Of a DNA stretch of 25,005 nucleotides, positions 7,552-14,856 are shown piece after piece (within the stretch, counting starts at the first letter, position 1; each line of letters begins with the position of its first letter). Made by a program: the position numbers and the translations under genes. Below the pieces are notes generated by a model. It was given only the letters and a program-made list of their open reading frames with translations, was not told where the DNA came from and searched no databases. Source of the DNA: an uncultured Brevinema sp. (lineage in GTDB: Bacteria > Spirochaetota > Brevinematia > Brevinematales > Brevinemataceae). The stretch lies in assembly GCA_947036575.1 (NCBI GenBank), contig CAMQSH010000008.1:1-25005 (forward strand), given 5' to 3'.

Positions 7552-8943
7552 ATGGAAAAGGGGAATGAAAATAAAATAAATGCTATTGCTGCACAATTTA
7601 TAGAATATCTTGGTGGAGTATCAAATATTTTGAGTATTGCAAATTGTATGACAAGAGTTCGTTGTGCTGTGCAAGATACTAATTTGGTAAAATATGAGGA
7701 ACTCGAAAAATTAGATATAGTGTTAAGTGTTATTAAAGGAGAACGTACACAAATAGTCGTTGGACCAGGTAAAAGTGGAAGAATTGCCGATGAGATGAAA
7801 GAACTTCTAGGACTTTCTGATTGGAAAGCTACCAAAGATGCACTTACTTCTAAGAGATCAACTACTTCAGAAATTCTCAAAAGAATAGCTAATATTTTTA
7901 CTCCATTAATTCCAGCAATTATTGGAGCTGGATTATTAAATGGTATTGCAGGATATTTTGTTAATGTACTAACAATGGAAGGAATCAAAGAAATACCGAT
8001 TTGGATCATTTTTTTACAAACTATAGGGAATGCACTCTTTGCTTATTTTGCTATTTATGTGGGTATTAATGCTGCTAATGAATTTGGTGCAACACCTGGA
8101 TTGGGTGGGATTATAGGTGCTATTACTATTAGCCCTAATATCAATATTTTTTCTCAACGTCTTGGTTTATTTGATGCAGATCAACCTCTTAATAGTATTT
8201 TAACCACAGGAAAAGGTGGAGTTATAGGAGTTATTGCGGGGGTTGCCTTATTAGCATATATTGAAAAACGATTACATAAAGTTATCCCTGATGTTATAAC
8301 TACATTTTTTACTCCTATTATTTCTTTAACAGTAGTTGGAGGAGTATTAATTTTTATGCTTATGCCACTAGCTGGTTATATCTCAGATGCGATTATTAAG
8401 GTGTTTTCTTTTTTAATTCTTTCTGAAGGTATTACTTCTATTTTAGGGGGATTTGTTTTGGCAGCATCTTTTCTACCATTATTAATGGTAGGTTTACATC
8501 ATGGACTTATTCCTTTTTATCTTGTTCAATTAGAACAAACAGGTGCGATTTCTCTTTTTCCTGTTTTGTGTATGGCTGGAGCAGCTCAGGTAGGTGGTGC
8601 GATTGCTGTTTATATCAAAGCTACTAATAATCCTAAATTACGAAATATTATTAGATCTTCTTTACCTGTTGGATTTTTAGGAATTGGAGAACCTTTGTTA
8701 TATGGGGTAACAATTCCTTTAGGAAAACCCTTTATCACAGCTTCTATTGGTGGGGGGATTGCAGGTATGTTTATCGCACTTACCAAAGTTCAGACTATAG
8801 CTTTTGGTCCTGCTGGATTAACAGCTATTCCTCTTGTACTTCCAGATAAAATGCTTTATTATTTCTTAGGATTGTGTATTGCTTATGTTTGTGGTTTTAT
8901 TTTAACCTACTTATTTGGTGTTCCTAAAAATATTAATGATTAA
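7552..8943 (+). CDS. murP: PTS EIIBC component, MurNAc type
   Basis: A 463-residue phosphotransferase permease of the glucose superfamily. The EIIB domain is N-terminal, with the phosphorylated Cys32 in 'ANCMTRVRC'. The EIIC domain starts near residue 105 with about ten hydrophobic segments and the 'GIGEPLLYG' substrate-site motif near residue 377. No EIIA domain is present, as in E. coli MurP, so it must borrow phosphate from a glucose-type EIIA (Crr) coded elsewhere. It would import MurNAc as MurNAc-6-phosphate, the substrate of the adjacent MurQ. Start ATG lies 1 nt after the murQ stop, with AAGGGG upstream. A GlcNAc/sucrose-type specificity cannot be excluded from sequence alone, but coupling to murQ makes MurNAc by far the best guess. 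Confidence 0.9.
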   Translation: MEKGNENKINAIAAQFIEYLGGVSNILSIANCMTRVRCAVQDTNLVKYEELEKLDIVLSVIKGERTQIVVGPGKSGRIADEMKELLGLSDWKATKDALTSKRSTTSEILKRIANIFTPLIPAIIGAGLLNGIAGYFVNVLTMEGIKEIPIWIIFLQTIGNALFAYFAIYVGINAANEFGATPGLGGIIGAITISPNINIFSQRLGLFDADQPLNSILTTGKGGVIGVIAGVALLAYIEKRLHKVIPDVITTFFTPIISLTVVGGVLIFMLMPLAGYISDAIIKVFSFLILSEGITSILGGFVLAASFLPLLMVGLHHGLIPFYLVQLEQTGAISLFPVLCMAGAAQVGGAIAVYIKATNNPKLRNIIRSSLPVGFLGIGEPLLYGVTIPLGKPFITASIGGGIAGMFIALTKVQTIAFGPAGLTAIPLVLPDKMLYYFLGLCIAYVCGFILTYLFGVPKNIND

Positions 8944-8949
8944 AATTTC

Positions 8950-8982
8950 AAAAACACCTTCTATTATAGAGGGTGTTTTTTT
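8950..8982 (+). terminator. Terminator after murP
   Basis: A 14-bp stem (8950-8963 with 8967-8980, one G-T pair) with a 3-nt loop and flanking A and T runs begins 6 bp after the murP stop. It closes the esterase-murP unit. Confidence 0.85.
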
Positions 8983-9009
8983 ATTTATATAAATTATATT
9001 AATTAATTG

Positions 9010-9038
9010 TTGACATGAGGCTATTTTTTATGTATAAT
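9010..9038 (+). promoter_or_regulatory. Consensus promoter of the arsenic module
   Basis: Perfect TTGACA (9010-9015) and perfect TATAAT (9033-9038) with the ideal 17-bp spacer. Such a strong promoter needs tight repression, which the overlapping palindrome would provide. Confidence 0.85.
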
Positions 9039-9064
9039 ATGAATACATGATCATATATTCATAT
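9037..9064 (+). promoter_or_regulatory. Probable ArsR operator
   Basis: A 28-bp near-perfect palindrome with arms ATATGAATA (9037-9045) and TATTCATAT (9056-9064), a TGATCA centre and one mismatched pair (9046/9055). It overlaps the end of the -10 and covers the start of transcription. The form, TGAA and TTCA cores in an A/T frame, matches the class of inverted repeats bound by ArsR/SmtB dimers, so autorepression is likely. Confidence 0.75.
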
Positions 9065-9079
9065 GTTTGGAGATGAAGA

Positions 9080-9367
9080 ATGTTAGAAATTATAAAGTGT
9101 TTAAGTGATACAAATCGTCTAAAAATATTAAAATTATTATTTCAAAATAATAAAGAGCTTTGTGCTTGTGATTTGATTGAACAGTTGCAGATGACTCAAT
9201 CAAATTTATCAAAACATATGTCCAAAATTATAAGTGCTTCTCTAGTAAGTACCCGTAAAGAAGGTAAATGGAGCTTTTATTCTTTAAATCAAAAAACACT
9301 TACACATTATACTTTTATTGCTATTCTTCTTTCAGAAATTGATTTTATGGAGGAAGAGAGTGTGTAG
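9080..9367 (+). CDS. arsR: ArsR family transcriptional repressor
   Basis: A 95-residue winged-helix protein of the ArsR/SmtB family, the usual length. The start 'LSDTNRLKILKLL' is the family's first DNA-binding-domain helix region. 'ELCACDLIEQLQMTQSNLSK' (26-45) holds the metalloid-binding pair Cys28 and Cys30 in the ELCxCDL motif typical of As(III)/Sb(III)-sensing ArsR, merging into the recognition helix 'MTQSNLSKHMSKI'. The third Cys seen in E. coli ArsR is not present in this motif; Cys7 could take part but that is a guess. It is expected to repress its own promoter and the downstream permease until arsenite or a trivalent organoarsenical binds. A GGAG site precedes the ATG. Confidence 0.9.
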   Translation: MLEIIKCLSDTNRLKILKLLFQNNKELCACDLIEQLQMTQSNLSKHMSKIISASLVSTRKEGKWSFYSLNQKTLTHYTFIAILLSEIDFMEEESV

Positions 9368-9402
9368 CTTAGGGAGAAATGTCTGCTGTATTGATGATTC
9401 TT

Positions 9403-9436
9403 AATTTTATTAATATGCATCATATATAATAAAATT
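9403..9436 (+). promoter_or_regulatory. Palindrome between arsR and arsP
   Basis: A perfect 10-bp inverted repeat AATTTTATTA (9403-9412) / TAATAAAATT (9427-9436) with a 14-nt spacer ends just before the arsP ribosome site (AGGAG). It has no GC and a long loop, so it is more likely a protein site or a messenger-stability element than a terminator. Function unknown. Confidence 0.35.
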
Positions 9437-9448
9437 TAGGAGATAAAA

Positions 9449-10339
9449 ATGAGCTCAATACAAATTTTTCAAAAATTCATTACTATTGTAGGAGAAATAA
9501 GCCTACTTTTTTTAATTATTAATTTTTTAGTATCGCTGATACAACAATATTTACCAGAGGATAAAATTCAAAAGATTCTTGGAGCACGTCAAGGGCGAGG
9601 TTATTTTTTTGCTGCTTTATTGGGTAGTATTACACCTTTTTGTACTTGTTCAACGATCCCTATGCTTAAAGGACTTCTCAAAGCCAAAGCAGGATTTGGT
9701 GCGACGATGGTATTTTTATTTGTGTCCCCACTTTTGAACCCTATCATAGTAACCTTATTTGTGGCGATATTGGGTATTAAGATTACGATTTTTTATGTTC
9801 TTATAGCATTATTTTTTGGTGTTGGTGCTGGGATTTTGCTAGAAAGACTGGGCTTTGATCGTTATATTATTAGTCAAGAAACTCCAAAATCTTGTTGTTG
9901 TGGCAGTAAGGAAGAAGTAGAAGTCATTCCTAATCGTTTTAGTATTGCTTGGAAAAGCTCTTTAAAAGATTTTAAAGAAGTCATCCCTCACTTGCTTATT
10001 AGTGCTGGGGTAGGGGCTTTAATTTATGGTTATGTACCAGATAACATGTTAGCGGAGTACATTGGTGATAATAATCCTTTTGCTATTCCTGTGGCGGCTG
10101 TAATAGGGATACCTTTATATGTGAGGGCATCGGTGTTACTTCCTTTGGTGCCTATTTTAACAAGTAAAGGAGTATCTATAGGGGCAATGATGGCTTTAAT
10201 AATAGGAGGATCTGGAGCAAGTTTGCCTGAAGTTATTCTCTTAAAATCTTTGTTTAAAACACCACTAATTATCGCTTTTTTAATTGTGATATTAAGTATG
10301 GCTTTAGTGGCTGGATATTTGATTCCATTTATTTTATAG
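9449..10339 (+). CDS. arsP: ArsP-type permease (UPF0718/DUF318), organoarsenical efflux
   Basis: A 296-residue membrane protein with about eight hydrophobic segments of the DUF318 permease family. The defining 'TPFCTCSTIP' motif lies at residues 62-71 with Cys65 and Cys67, followed by 'FVSPLLNPI'. The second half repeats the theme with 'GIPLYVRASVLLPL' but lacks the Cys pair. A cytoplasmic loop carries a Cys triplet at 149-151 ('KSCCCGSKEE'), a possible extra metalloid handover site. In Campylobacter, ArsP exports trivalent organoarsenicals such as methylarsenite and roxarsone(III). Coupling to an ArsR with an As-type site, 81 bp upstream in the same unit, supports that function here. Some family members move other solutes, so the substrate is a family-plus-context inference. 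Confidence 0.85.
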   Translation: MSSIQIFQKFITIVGEISLLFLIINFLVSLIQQYLPEDKIQKILGARQGRGYFFAALLGSITPFCTCSTIPMLKGLLKAKAGFGATMVFLFVSPLLNPIIVTLFVAILGIKITIFYVLIALFFGVGAGILLERLGFDRYIISQETPKSCCCGSKEEVEVIPNRFSIAWKSSLKDFKEVIPHLLISAGVGALIYGYVPDNMLAEYIGDNNPFAIPVAAVIGIPLYVRASVLLPLVPILTSKGVSIGAMMALIIGGSGASLPEVILLKSLFKTPLIIAFLIVILSMALVAGYLIPFIL

Positions 10340-10354
10340 ATCATCTAACAAATA

Positions 10355-10386
10355 AAAATACCACCTTATTATTAAGGTGGTATTTT
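10355..10386 (+). terminator. Terminator after arsP
   Basis: A perfect 13-bp stem (10355-10367 with 10374-10386) with a 6-nt loop, A-rich before and T-rich after, begins 15 bp past the stop. It could also act on the minus strand for the pseudogene that ends at 10418. Confidence 0.85.
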
Positions 10387-10417
10387 GTATTATTAAAAGA
10401 ATAAATTTATTTAGGAA

Positions 10418-10961
10418 TTAAGGATTTTTTGTACCTATTACAATATTGTCTATTGATAAATTTCCCGTACTTGGATCAATACTTAAATTTGCTGTATCTC
10501 CACCATCTATAGTGCCACTAGTAGTATACATGTAGAGATTTTCTAGCATAATATTAGTACTAGTTGATGGAGTAACGCTTTGTGTATATATTCCATGAAC
10601 TTTCCTCAGTAAACATGATGCGTTGAATTTCAGATCCATCTTGAGCTCCATTAAACGAAATATCTAAATAAATATTACCATTGGTGGCGGAGGTAGTAGA
10701 AACACGTATATTTTCATTAAATGTCATAGATAGTCCTTGGAATTGTAATACTGCTGATGAATTTGCAGTATAGGTACCAGCATAATTTATTGTAAATTCT
10801 TCTAATGGTGTGAGCTGATCAAGATCAGAGTGGGGGTTTGGATCTATAACATTAGGAGTATCTCCCTTATCTTTATCTGATATAGAACAGGTAATTGATA
10901 TTCCTAATGTTAAAAACATGATACCAAATATTGTTAAAATAAATTTTCTTTCTTTTTTCAT
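10418..10961 (-). pseudogene. Frameshifted lipoprotein gene
   Basis: Two overlapping minus-strand frames make one protein of about 180 residues. The first (10961 to 10560) begins with a lipoprotein signal ending in a Cys near residue 25 ('SITCS'), then an acidic linker and a beta-rich domain ('FTINYAGTYTANSSAVLQF'). The second (to 10418) continues in the +1 frame with 'GIYTQSVTPSTSTNI' and a Ser/Thr/Asp-rich end. Both parts have coding-like composition and the shift lies near 10590-10615. The start has an AGAGGAT site upstream. Family unknown. A sequencing error at one base would restore the gene, and I see no classic slippery heptamer for programmed frameshifting. Confidence 0.65.
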
Positions 10962-11024
10962 ATTATATCCTCTTTACAATAGATAAACTATTATTCTTAT
11001 ATGAAGATAGTAATAATAATTAAA

Positions 11025-11053
11025 AAAAAGCTAGGTATAAAACCTAGTTTTTT
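11025..11053 (-). terminator. Terminator after the distal TVP38 gene
   Basis: Stem core CTAGGT (11031-11036) / ACCTAG (11042-11047) extended by A/T pairs to 11025 and 11053, with a 5-nt loop. It lies 40 bp past the stop of the minus-strand TVP38 gene and shares the 'AAAAAGCTAG' start with the hairpins at 11891 and 12024. Confidence 0.75.
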
Positions 11054-11092
11054 CTGATGAATTATTTATGAAGTTATAATATTTTTTGATTT

Positions 11093-11761
11093 TTATTCGG
11101 TAGTACTGTTATCCGTTTTTAATAACTTAGGAGCAAAACTAAGTCCTATAAAACATAAAGCTCCAATACTAAGATAGATAAGATTAGTAGTTGAAAACTC
11201 TCCCGATAGTACAGCTCCTGCGGAAAATGTATATGCTATAGTTCCTGGAATTAAAAATAGGGTGGATAATCCCCAATAGGTAAAAAACTTAATATCAGTT
11301 AATCCATACATATAATTTTGTAGACTAAACGGAAAAGGAATTAATCTGGTTATCATTAAAATACGTCCTCCTTGTTCCTTAACTCCTTTATCAATTTTTT
11401 TGAAAGAATGTAATGAACCAAATTTTTCAAGCATAAGATCTCTAAATGTATAACGAGCTATTAAAAAACCTAGAATAAGTCCTATAGAAGATGCACATAC
11501 AACTAAGATAGTAGCTAATAAAGGTCCAAATAGGATGCTTCCTAAAATAGTAATAGGAAACACTGGAAAAAAGAATAAACATAGTATTGTATATAGAAAA
11601 AAATAACTAAGATAGGCAAGCCATCCTAAGGATAAAAATTGTTCTTTGAGTTTTGGAATATTTTCTATATTTAATTGAGAAGCAATACCAGTTTTTGAAA
11701 TAATAAATGTTCCAATACTGAATACGAGGAGAAAAATTATTATGTTTTTATATTTTTTCAC
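11093..11761 (-). CDS. TVP38/TMEM64 family (VTT domain) membrane protein, copy A
   Basis: A VTT/SNARE-associated-domain membrane protein of the DedA/TMEM41B superfamily, several members of which move lipids across membranes. I start at GTG 11761-11759, not the TTG at 11845. The GTG has AAGGAA 6 nt upstream, and the resulting 222 residues align end to end with the 223-residue copy B at 12891, which starts at the same 'xKKY(K/Q)N' point with the same type of site. About five or six hydrophobic segments are seen. The shared core includes 'KLKEQFLSLGWLA', 'LIARYT.RDLM', 'GVKEQG.RIL.ITRL' and 'YGLTDIKFFTYWGLSTLF'. Compared with copy B it lacks one residue in the conserved Arg-Pro-Pro loop ('RLIPFPFS' against 'RLVPVFPFS'). 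Two hairpins separate it from the DUF547 gene. Confidence 0.82.
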   Translation of the reverse strand: MKKYKNIIIFLLVFSIGTFIISKTGIASQLNIENIPKLKEQFLSLGWLAYLSYFFLYTILCLFFFPVFPITILGSILFGPLLATILVVCASSIGLILGFLIARYTFRDLMLEKFGSLHSFKKIDKGVKEQGGRILMITRLIPFPFSLQNYMYGLTDIKFFTYWGLSTLFLIPGTIAYTFSAGAVLSGEFSTTNLIYLSIGALCFIGLSFAPKLLKTDNSTTE

Positions 11762-11890
11762 AAAGTTTTCCTTATTATGTTTAAATAGTAAAAATATAAG
11801 ATATACAATTAAATACAAAAAGGAAAGAACATAAAGATATCTCAATTAGTTGAGAACTATTTGATAATAAATTTTAACAAATAAACAGTA

Positions 11891-11920
11891 AAAAAGCTAG
11901 AATTTTACTTCTAGCTTTTT
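11891..11920 (-). terminator. Terminator-like hairpin upstream of TVP38 copy A
   Basis: A perfect 12-bp stem (11891-11902 with 11909-11920), loop 6 nt, flanked by A and T runs. It lies in the 305-bp gap 11762-12066, about 130 bp before the copy A start and after a first terminator, with no gene between. It may be a relic of a lost gene or an attenuator of copy A. The rest of the gap holds nothing I can support. Confidence 0.6.
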
Positions 11921-12023
11921 GTTGTGATAAATGATTTTTAGGTAGGAAAACCCCTTTTAGTTTTATTACGATTGAAAATGCCATATTGTTCTTATATTTA
12001 TATAATATATATTATATAAATAT

Positions 12024-12057
12024 AAAAAAAGCTAGATATAAAAATCTAGCTTTTTTT
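12024..12057 (-). terminator. Terminator after the DUF547 gene
   Basis: A perfect 14-bp stem (12024-12037 with 12044-12057), loop 6 nt, bounded by seven A and seven T, starts 9 bp past the DUF547 stop. It likely ends the operon that begins at 17101. Confidence 0.85.
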
Positions 12058-12066
12058 ATTAAATTA

Positions 12067-12870
12067 TTAACGAACTTCGTTAAGATCCCAGTCGTAAGTA
12101 TAGGAGATTGTTTTGTAATTATTTAATTTAGTTTTTGATGAAGCGTTAGCATATTTGGTAATATATGCAATAATTTCTTTGGTATTAGCACCAAAATCAA
12201 CACTATACCAATCAAATAAAGAACTTAAAACTAATTTGTCTTTTTCCAAACTAAGAGCTCTTGAACTATTGATAAAATCTCTAGTAGCTTTATCAGCAAC
12301 TGCCTCATAGGTATCACGGGTGATAGCTTTTAATAATAAATCAGGACAACCTATACTAGCACAGTTTACTAAAAAATGAACTCTACTATCTTTCCAAATA
12401 GGTCTTAAAATAGTATGCTCTATATCATTTAAACTTACTTTTTTGCCTTCTATGGTTAAGAGTTTTTTATCCCAAGGTCCAGACTTGAAAACACCACCGT
12501 AAGCTTCTTTAATAGACTTTACTGGATAATTGTCTAAAATTACTTGAACAGTGAGAGCATTGTATAGATTAATCCAGTAAGCTTGTTGTTCTGCTTTGGA
12601 GTAGGTGAAGATAGGTGTTTCTTCCAGTGTTTTGATATAAGAGTCTAATAAGGCTTTATCTTGAGGAGTTACTGCACTGTATCGTACTAACTTGATCTCT
12701 TTTACTTGACTCACATAAGTATCTAAAAATTTATCGAATGCAACATGACTTATACGAGCTGTATTGCTATTATCAGATTTATCCCAAAATTTGTCAAATA
12801 TGGATTTTGGTGCTGAAAATATAGGAGTATAAATTGTAAGAGTTAATAATAATATAATTAAATGTTTCAT
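12067..12870 (-). CDS. DUF547 family exported protein
   Basis: A 267-residue protein with an N-terminal signal peptide (residues 1-19, probable cleavage after 'IFSA'), so it acts in the periplasm or outside. The body carries DUF547 hallmarks: 'AYWINLYNALTVQVILDNYPV' around 96-116 (given as family landmark), 'SLNDIEHTILRP', and 'HFLVNCASIGCPDL' with the only two Cys of the mature protein near residues 173 and 178. The biochemical role of DUF547 is unknown to me; the conserved Trp/Asn and Cys/His positions suggest a catalytic or binding pocket. It is sandwiched between two TVP38 paralogues and 20 bp downstream of copy B with its own AAGGAA site. From memory, DUF547 and TVP38 genes recur together in other bacteria. 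Confidence 0.87.
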   Translation of the reverse strand: MKHLIILLLTLTIYTPIFSAPKSIFDKFWDKSDNSNTARISHVAFDKFLDTYVSQVKEIKLVRYSAVTPQDKALLDSYIKTLEETPIFTYSKAEQQAYWINLYNALTVQVILDNYPVKSIKEAYGGVFKSGPWDKKLLTIEGKKVSLNDIEHTILRPIWKDSRVHFLVNCASIGCPDLLLKAITRDTYEAVADKATRDFINSSRALSLEKDKLVLSSLFDWYSVDFGANTKEIIAYITKYANASSKTKLNNYKTISYTYDWDLNEVR

Positions 12871-12890
12871 AATAGTATTCCTTTATAAAT

Positions 12891-13562
12891 TTATTTTGAA
12901 TGACTTTCTTTTTTGGTTAATAATTTAGGTATAAAACTAAGTGCTACAAAACATAAAGCGCCAATACCGAGATAGATAAGGTTTGTAGTAGAGAATTCTC
13001 CTGATAATACAGCGCCTGCAGACATAGTATAAGCAGATGTTCCTGGAATGATAAAGAGCGTTGATAATCCCCAATAGGTAAAAAATTTAATATCAGTTAA
13101 TCCATAGATATAATTTTGTATACTAAAAGGAAAAACAGGTACTAGTCTAGTGATTACTAGAATACGCCAACCTTGCTCTTTGACACCTTGATCTATTTTG
13201 GTGAAGGCATCTGAGGAACCAAGTTTTTCAATCATAAGATCTCTCATTGTATAACGAGCTATTAAAAAAGAAATAGCTAGTCCAGCAGAAGCAGAAATAA
13301 TAGTATATAAAGTTCCTAATAATGGTCCAAATACGATACCACCTAAAAGAGTGAGAGGAGTTCCAGGTAGGAAGAATATACAAACAATAATATAGGCAAA
13401 GAAAAAAATAATAAAAGCTAACCAGCCTAAGGATAAAAATTGTTCTTTAAGTTTTGGAATATTCTCTAAATTTAATTGAGAAGTAATTCCTGTTTTTGCA
13501 ATAATAAAAGCTCCTAATCCAAAGAGGATAAGAAAAATAATTATATTTTGATATTTTTTCAT
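12891..13562 (-). CDS. TVP38/TMEM64 family (VTT domain) membrane protein, copy B
   Basis: A 223-residue polytopic membrane protein of the VTT superfamily, clearly paralogous to copy A at 11093. I start at ATG 13562, since AAAGGAA lies 7-8 nt upstream and the longer frame to 13610 would overlap the end of the EIIC gene with a hydrophilic stretch unlike the family. Landmarks are 'GGIVFGPLLGTLY' near residue 72, 'ARYTMRDLMIEK', and the family loop 'ITRLVPVFPFSIQNYIYG', where the Arg and two Pro match the functionally important region of VTT proteins. A lipid-scrambling or small-molecule translocation role in the inner membrane is a family-based inference. It follows EIIC by 16 bp in the operon. 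Confidence 0.88.
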   Translation of the reverse strand: MKKYQNIIIFLILFGLGAFIIAKTGITSQLNLENIPKLKEQFLSLGWLAFIIFFFAYIIVCIFFLPGTPLTLLGGIVFGPLLGTLYTIISASAGLAISFLIARYTMRDLMIEKLGSSDAFTKIDQGVKEQGWRILVITRLVPVFPFSIQNYIYGLTDIKFFTYWGLSTLFIIPGTSAYTMSAGAVLSGEFSTTNLIYLGIGALCFVALSFIPKLLTKKESHSK

Positions 13563-13578
13563 AGAATATTCCTTTATT

Positions 13579-14856
13579 TTATTTGAATAGTGCAAATATA
13601 GGGTAGGCAACTAAGAGCCATACAGAAAAATCATTCCCTCCATAAACTTGGATAAATGTTCCTACTGTAGAGGAGATCAGTGTTAAGGAAATAGCACAGA
13701 ATACCATTAATAATGTACCACCTAATGCTGAGCTTAAAATCACGGCTACTATTCCTCCTCTTTTATTGGCGAAAATAGCACCGGGTGCTACATCAAAATA
13801 ACAAGCAATAATTAATGGGATAATAGCATAAGGTAATATACCACTCATACCTAATATAACAATAGTAAGGATACTAAAAATTACAGCAGTTAAAAATCCT
13901 ATAACTAAAGAGTTCATCCCATAAGGAAAAATCATGGGAATGTCTAAAGCTGGTCGGGATCCTGGTGCTAAGATATCGCTTATTCCTTTAAAAGAAGGAA
14001 TAAGTTCTGCTAACATCATCCGAGAACCAAGTAATAATACTGCAGTACCAGCACTAAAATGTACTCCCTGAAGAAGGCTATAAGTAAAAACATCTTTTGT
14101 CTTAAAAATTTCTGAAACGATAGAACCTTGAGTTAGTAAATCAGTAATACAAATAATAAGATATGCTATAAACATCACTAAACCAGCAGCAAGATTAGTA
14201 TCAGTAAAAAACATCAAATATTTTGGCAAAGTAATATTTTCTGCAGATTTTTTTGAGTCACCAAAAATAGATCCAATAAAAATACCTAAAAAACAAAATA
14301 TGGAAGTACTGTGTCCTATGGTAAAATCATCACTACCTGTCAATTCTTTGACGTAAGGTGTCAACAAATTAGAAGGAATGACTAAATATGAGGTAGTAAA
14401 TATAATAGCCAAAACTACTGTTATTGATCGAGATAAACCTATTTCAGTTCCTAAAGCAACAAATAACATGGCAAACCAAAAAATAAAATTTGCTGTGAGA
14501 AATATTGCTTTGAAGGGAGTAAATCTAGCAATAACAATATTAAGGATAAAAGAAGAAATCATCACAATACCAATATCTATACTGTTTTGTTGAATGAAAG
14601 TACTAAAATCTCCAAGTTTAGTTGTATTTGTGGGATTAAAAAGAGAATTAACAGCATTACTCATAGGAGTAATAGCTTGAATTAAGATATTTACTCCTTG
14701 AAATAAAATAACAACACCTATAATCGTTTTTAATGTCCCTTTAATAATATCAGAAAATGATTTTTTTTGTAAAATTAATCCCAGCATAGAAAAAAATCCA
14801 AGAAAAAGAGCTGGCTGACGAAAAAGATCAACGATATAAGATAGTACGCTATTCAT
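13579..14856 (-). CDS. PTS EIIC component, ascorbate (UlaA/SgaT) family
   Basis: A 425-residue membrane permease with about eleven hydrophobic segments, of the UlaA/SgaT class of PTS sugar transporters rather than the glucose class. Recognisable stretches are the N-terminal 'FLGFFSMLGLILQKKSFSD' (a lipid-facing helix and 'GxxxQKK' turn), 'PMSNAVNSLF', and the C-terminal 'GAIFANKRGG'. The start ATG abuts the stop of the EIIB gene (TAG-ATG), with AAGAGG inside the end of EIIB, so the two are translationally coupled. UlaA takes up L-ascorbate, but relatives carry other polyhydroxy compounds, so the substrate is unknown. The rest of a UlaA-type catabolic set (EIIA, lactonase, decarboxylase, epimerases) is not nearby. 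Confidence 0.85.
   Translation of the reverse strand: MNSVLSYIVDLFRQPALFLGFFSMLGLILQKKSFSDIIKGTLKTIIGVVILFQGVNILIQAITPMSNAVNSLFNPTNTTKLGDFSTFIQQNSIDIGIVMISSFILNIVIARFTPFKAIFLTANFIFWFAMLFVALGTEIGLSRSITVVLAIIFTTSYLVIPSNLLTPYVKELTGSDDFTIGHSTSIFCFLGIFIGSIFGDSKKSAENITLPKYLMFFTDTNLAAGLVMFIAYLIICITDLLTQGSIVSEIFKTKDVFTYSLLQGVHFSAGTAVLLLGSRMMLAELIPSFKGISDILAPGSRPALDIPMIFPYGMNSLVIGFLTAVIFSILTIVILGMSGILPYAIIPLIIACYFDVAPGAIFANKRGGIVAVILSSALGGTLLMVFCAISLTLISSTVGTFIQVYGGNDFSVWLLVAYPIFALFK

Noticed and set aside
11762..11845. Longer start (TTG at 11845) for TVP38 copy A
   Set aside because: No ribosome site upstream, and the internal GTG at 11761 has one and matches the start and length of paralogue copy B.
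11880..11984. Short minus-strand frame of ~36 codons between the two hairpins
   Set aside because: It reads through a terminator hairpin, has no ribosome site and no recognisable content.
13563..13610. Longer start for TVP38 copy B
   Set aside because: Would overlap the end of the EIIC gene and adds a stretch not seen in copy A; ATG 13562 has a proper ribosome site.
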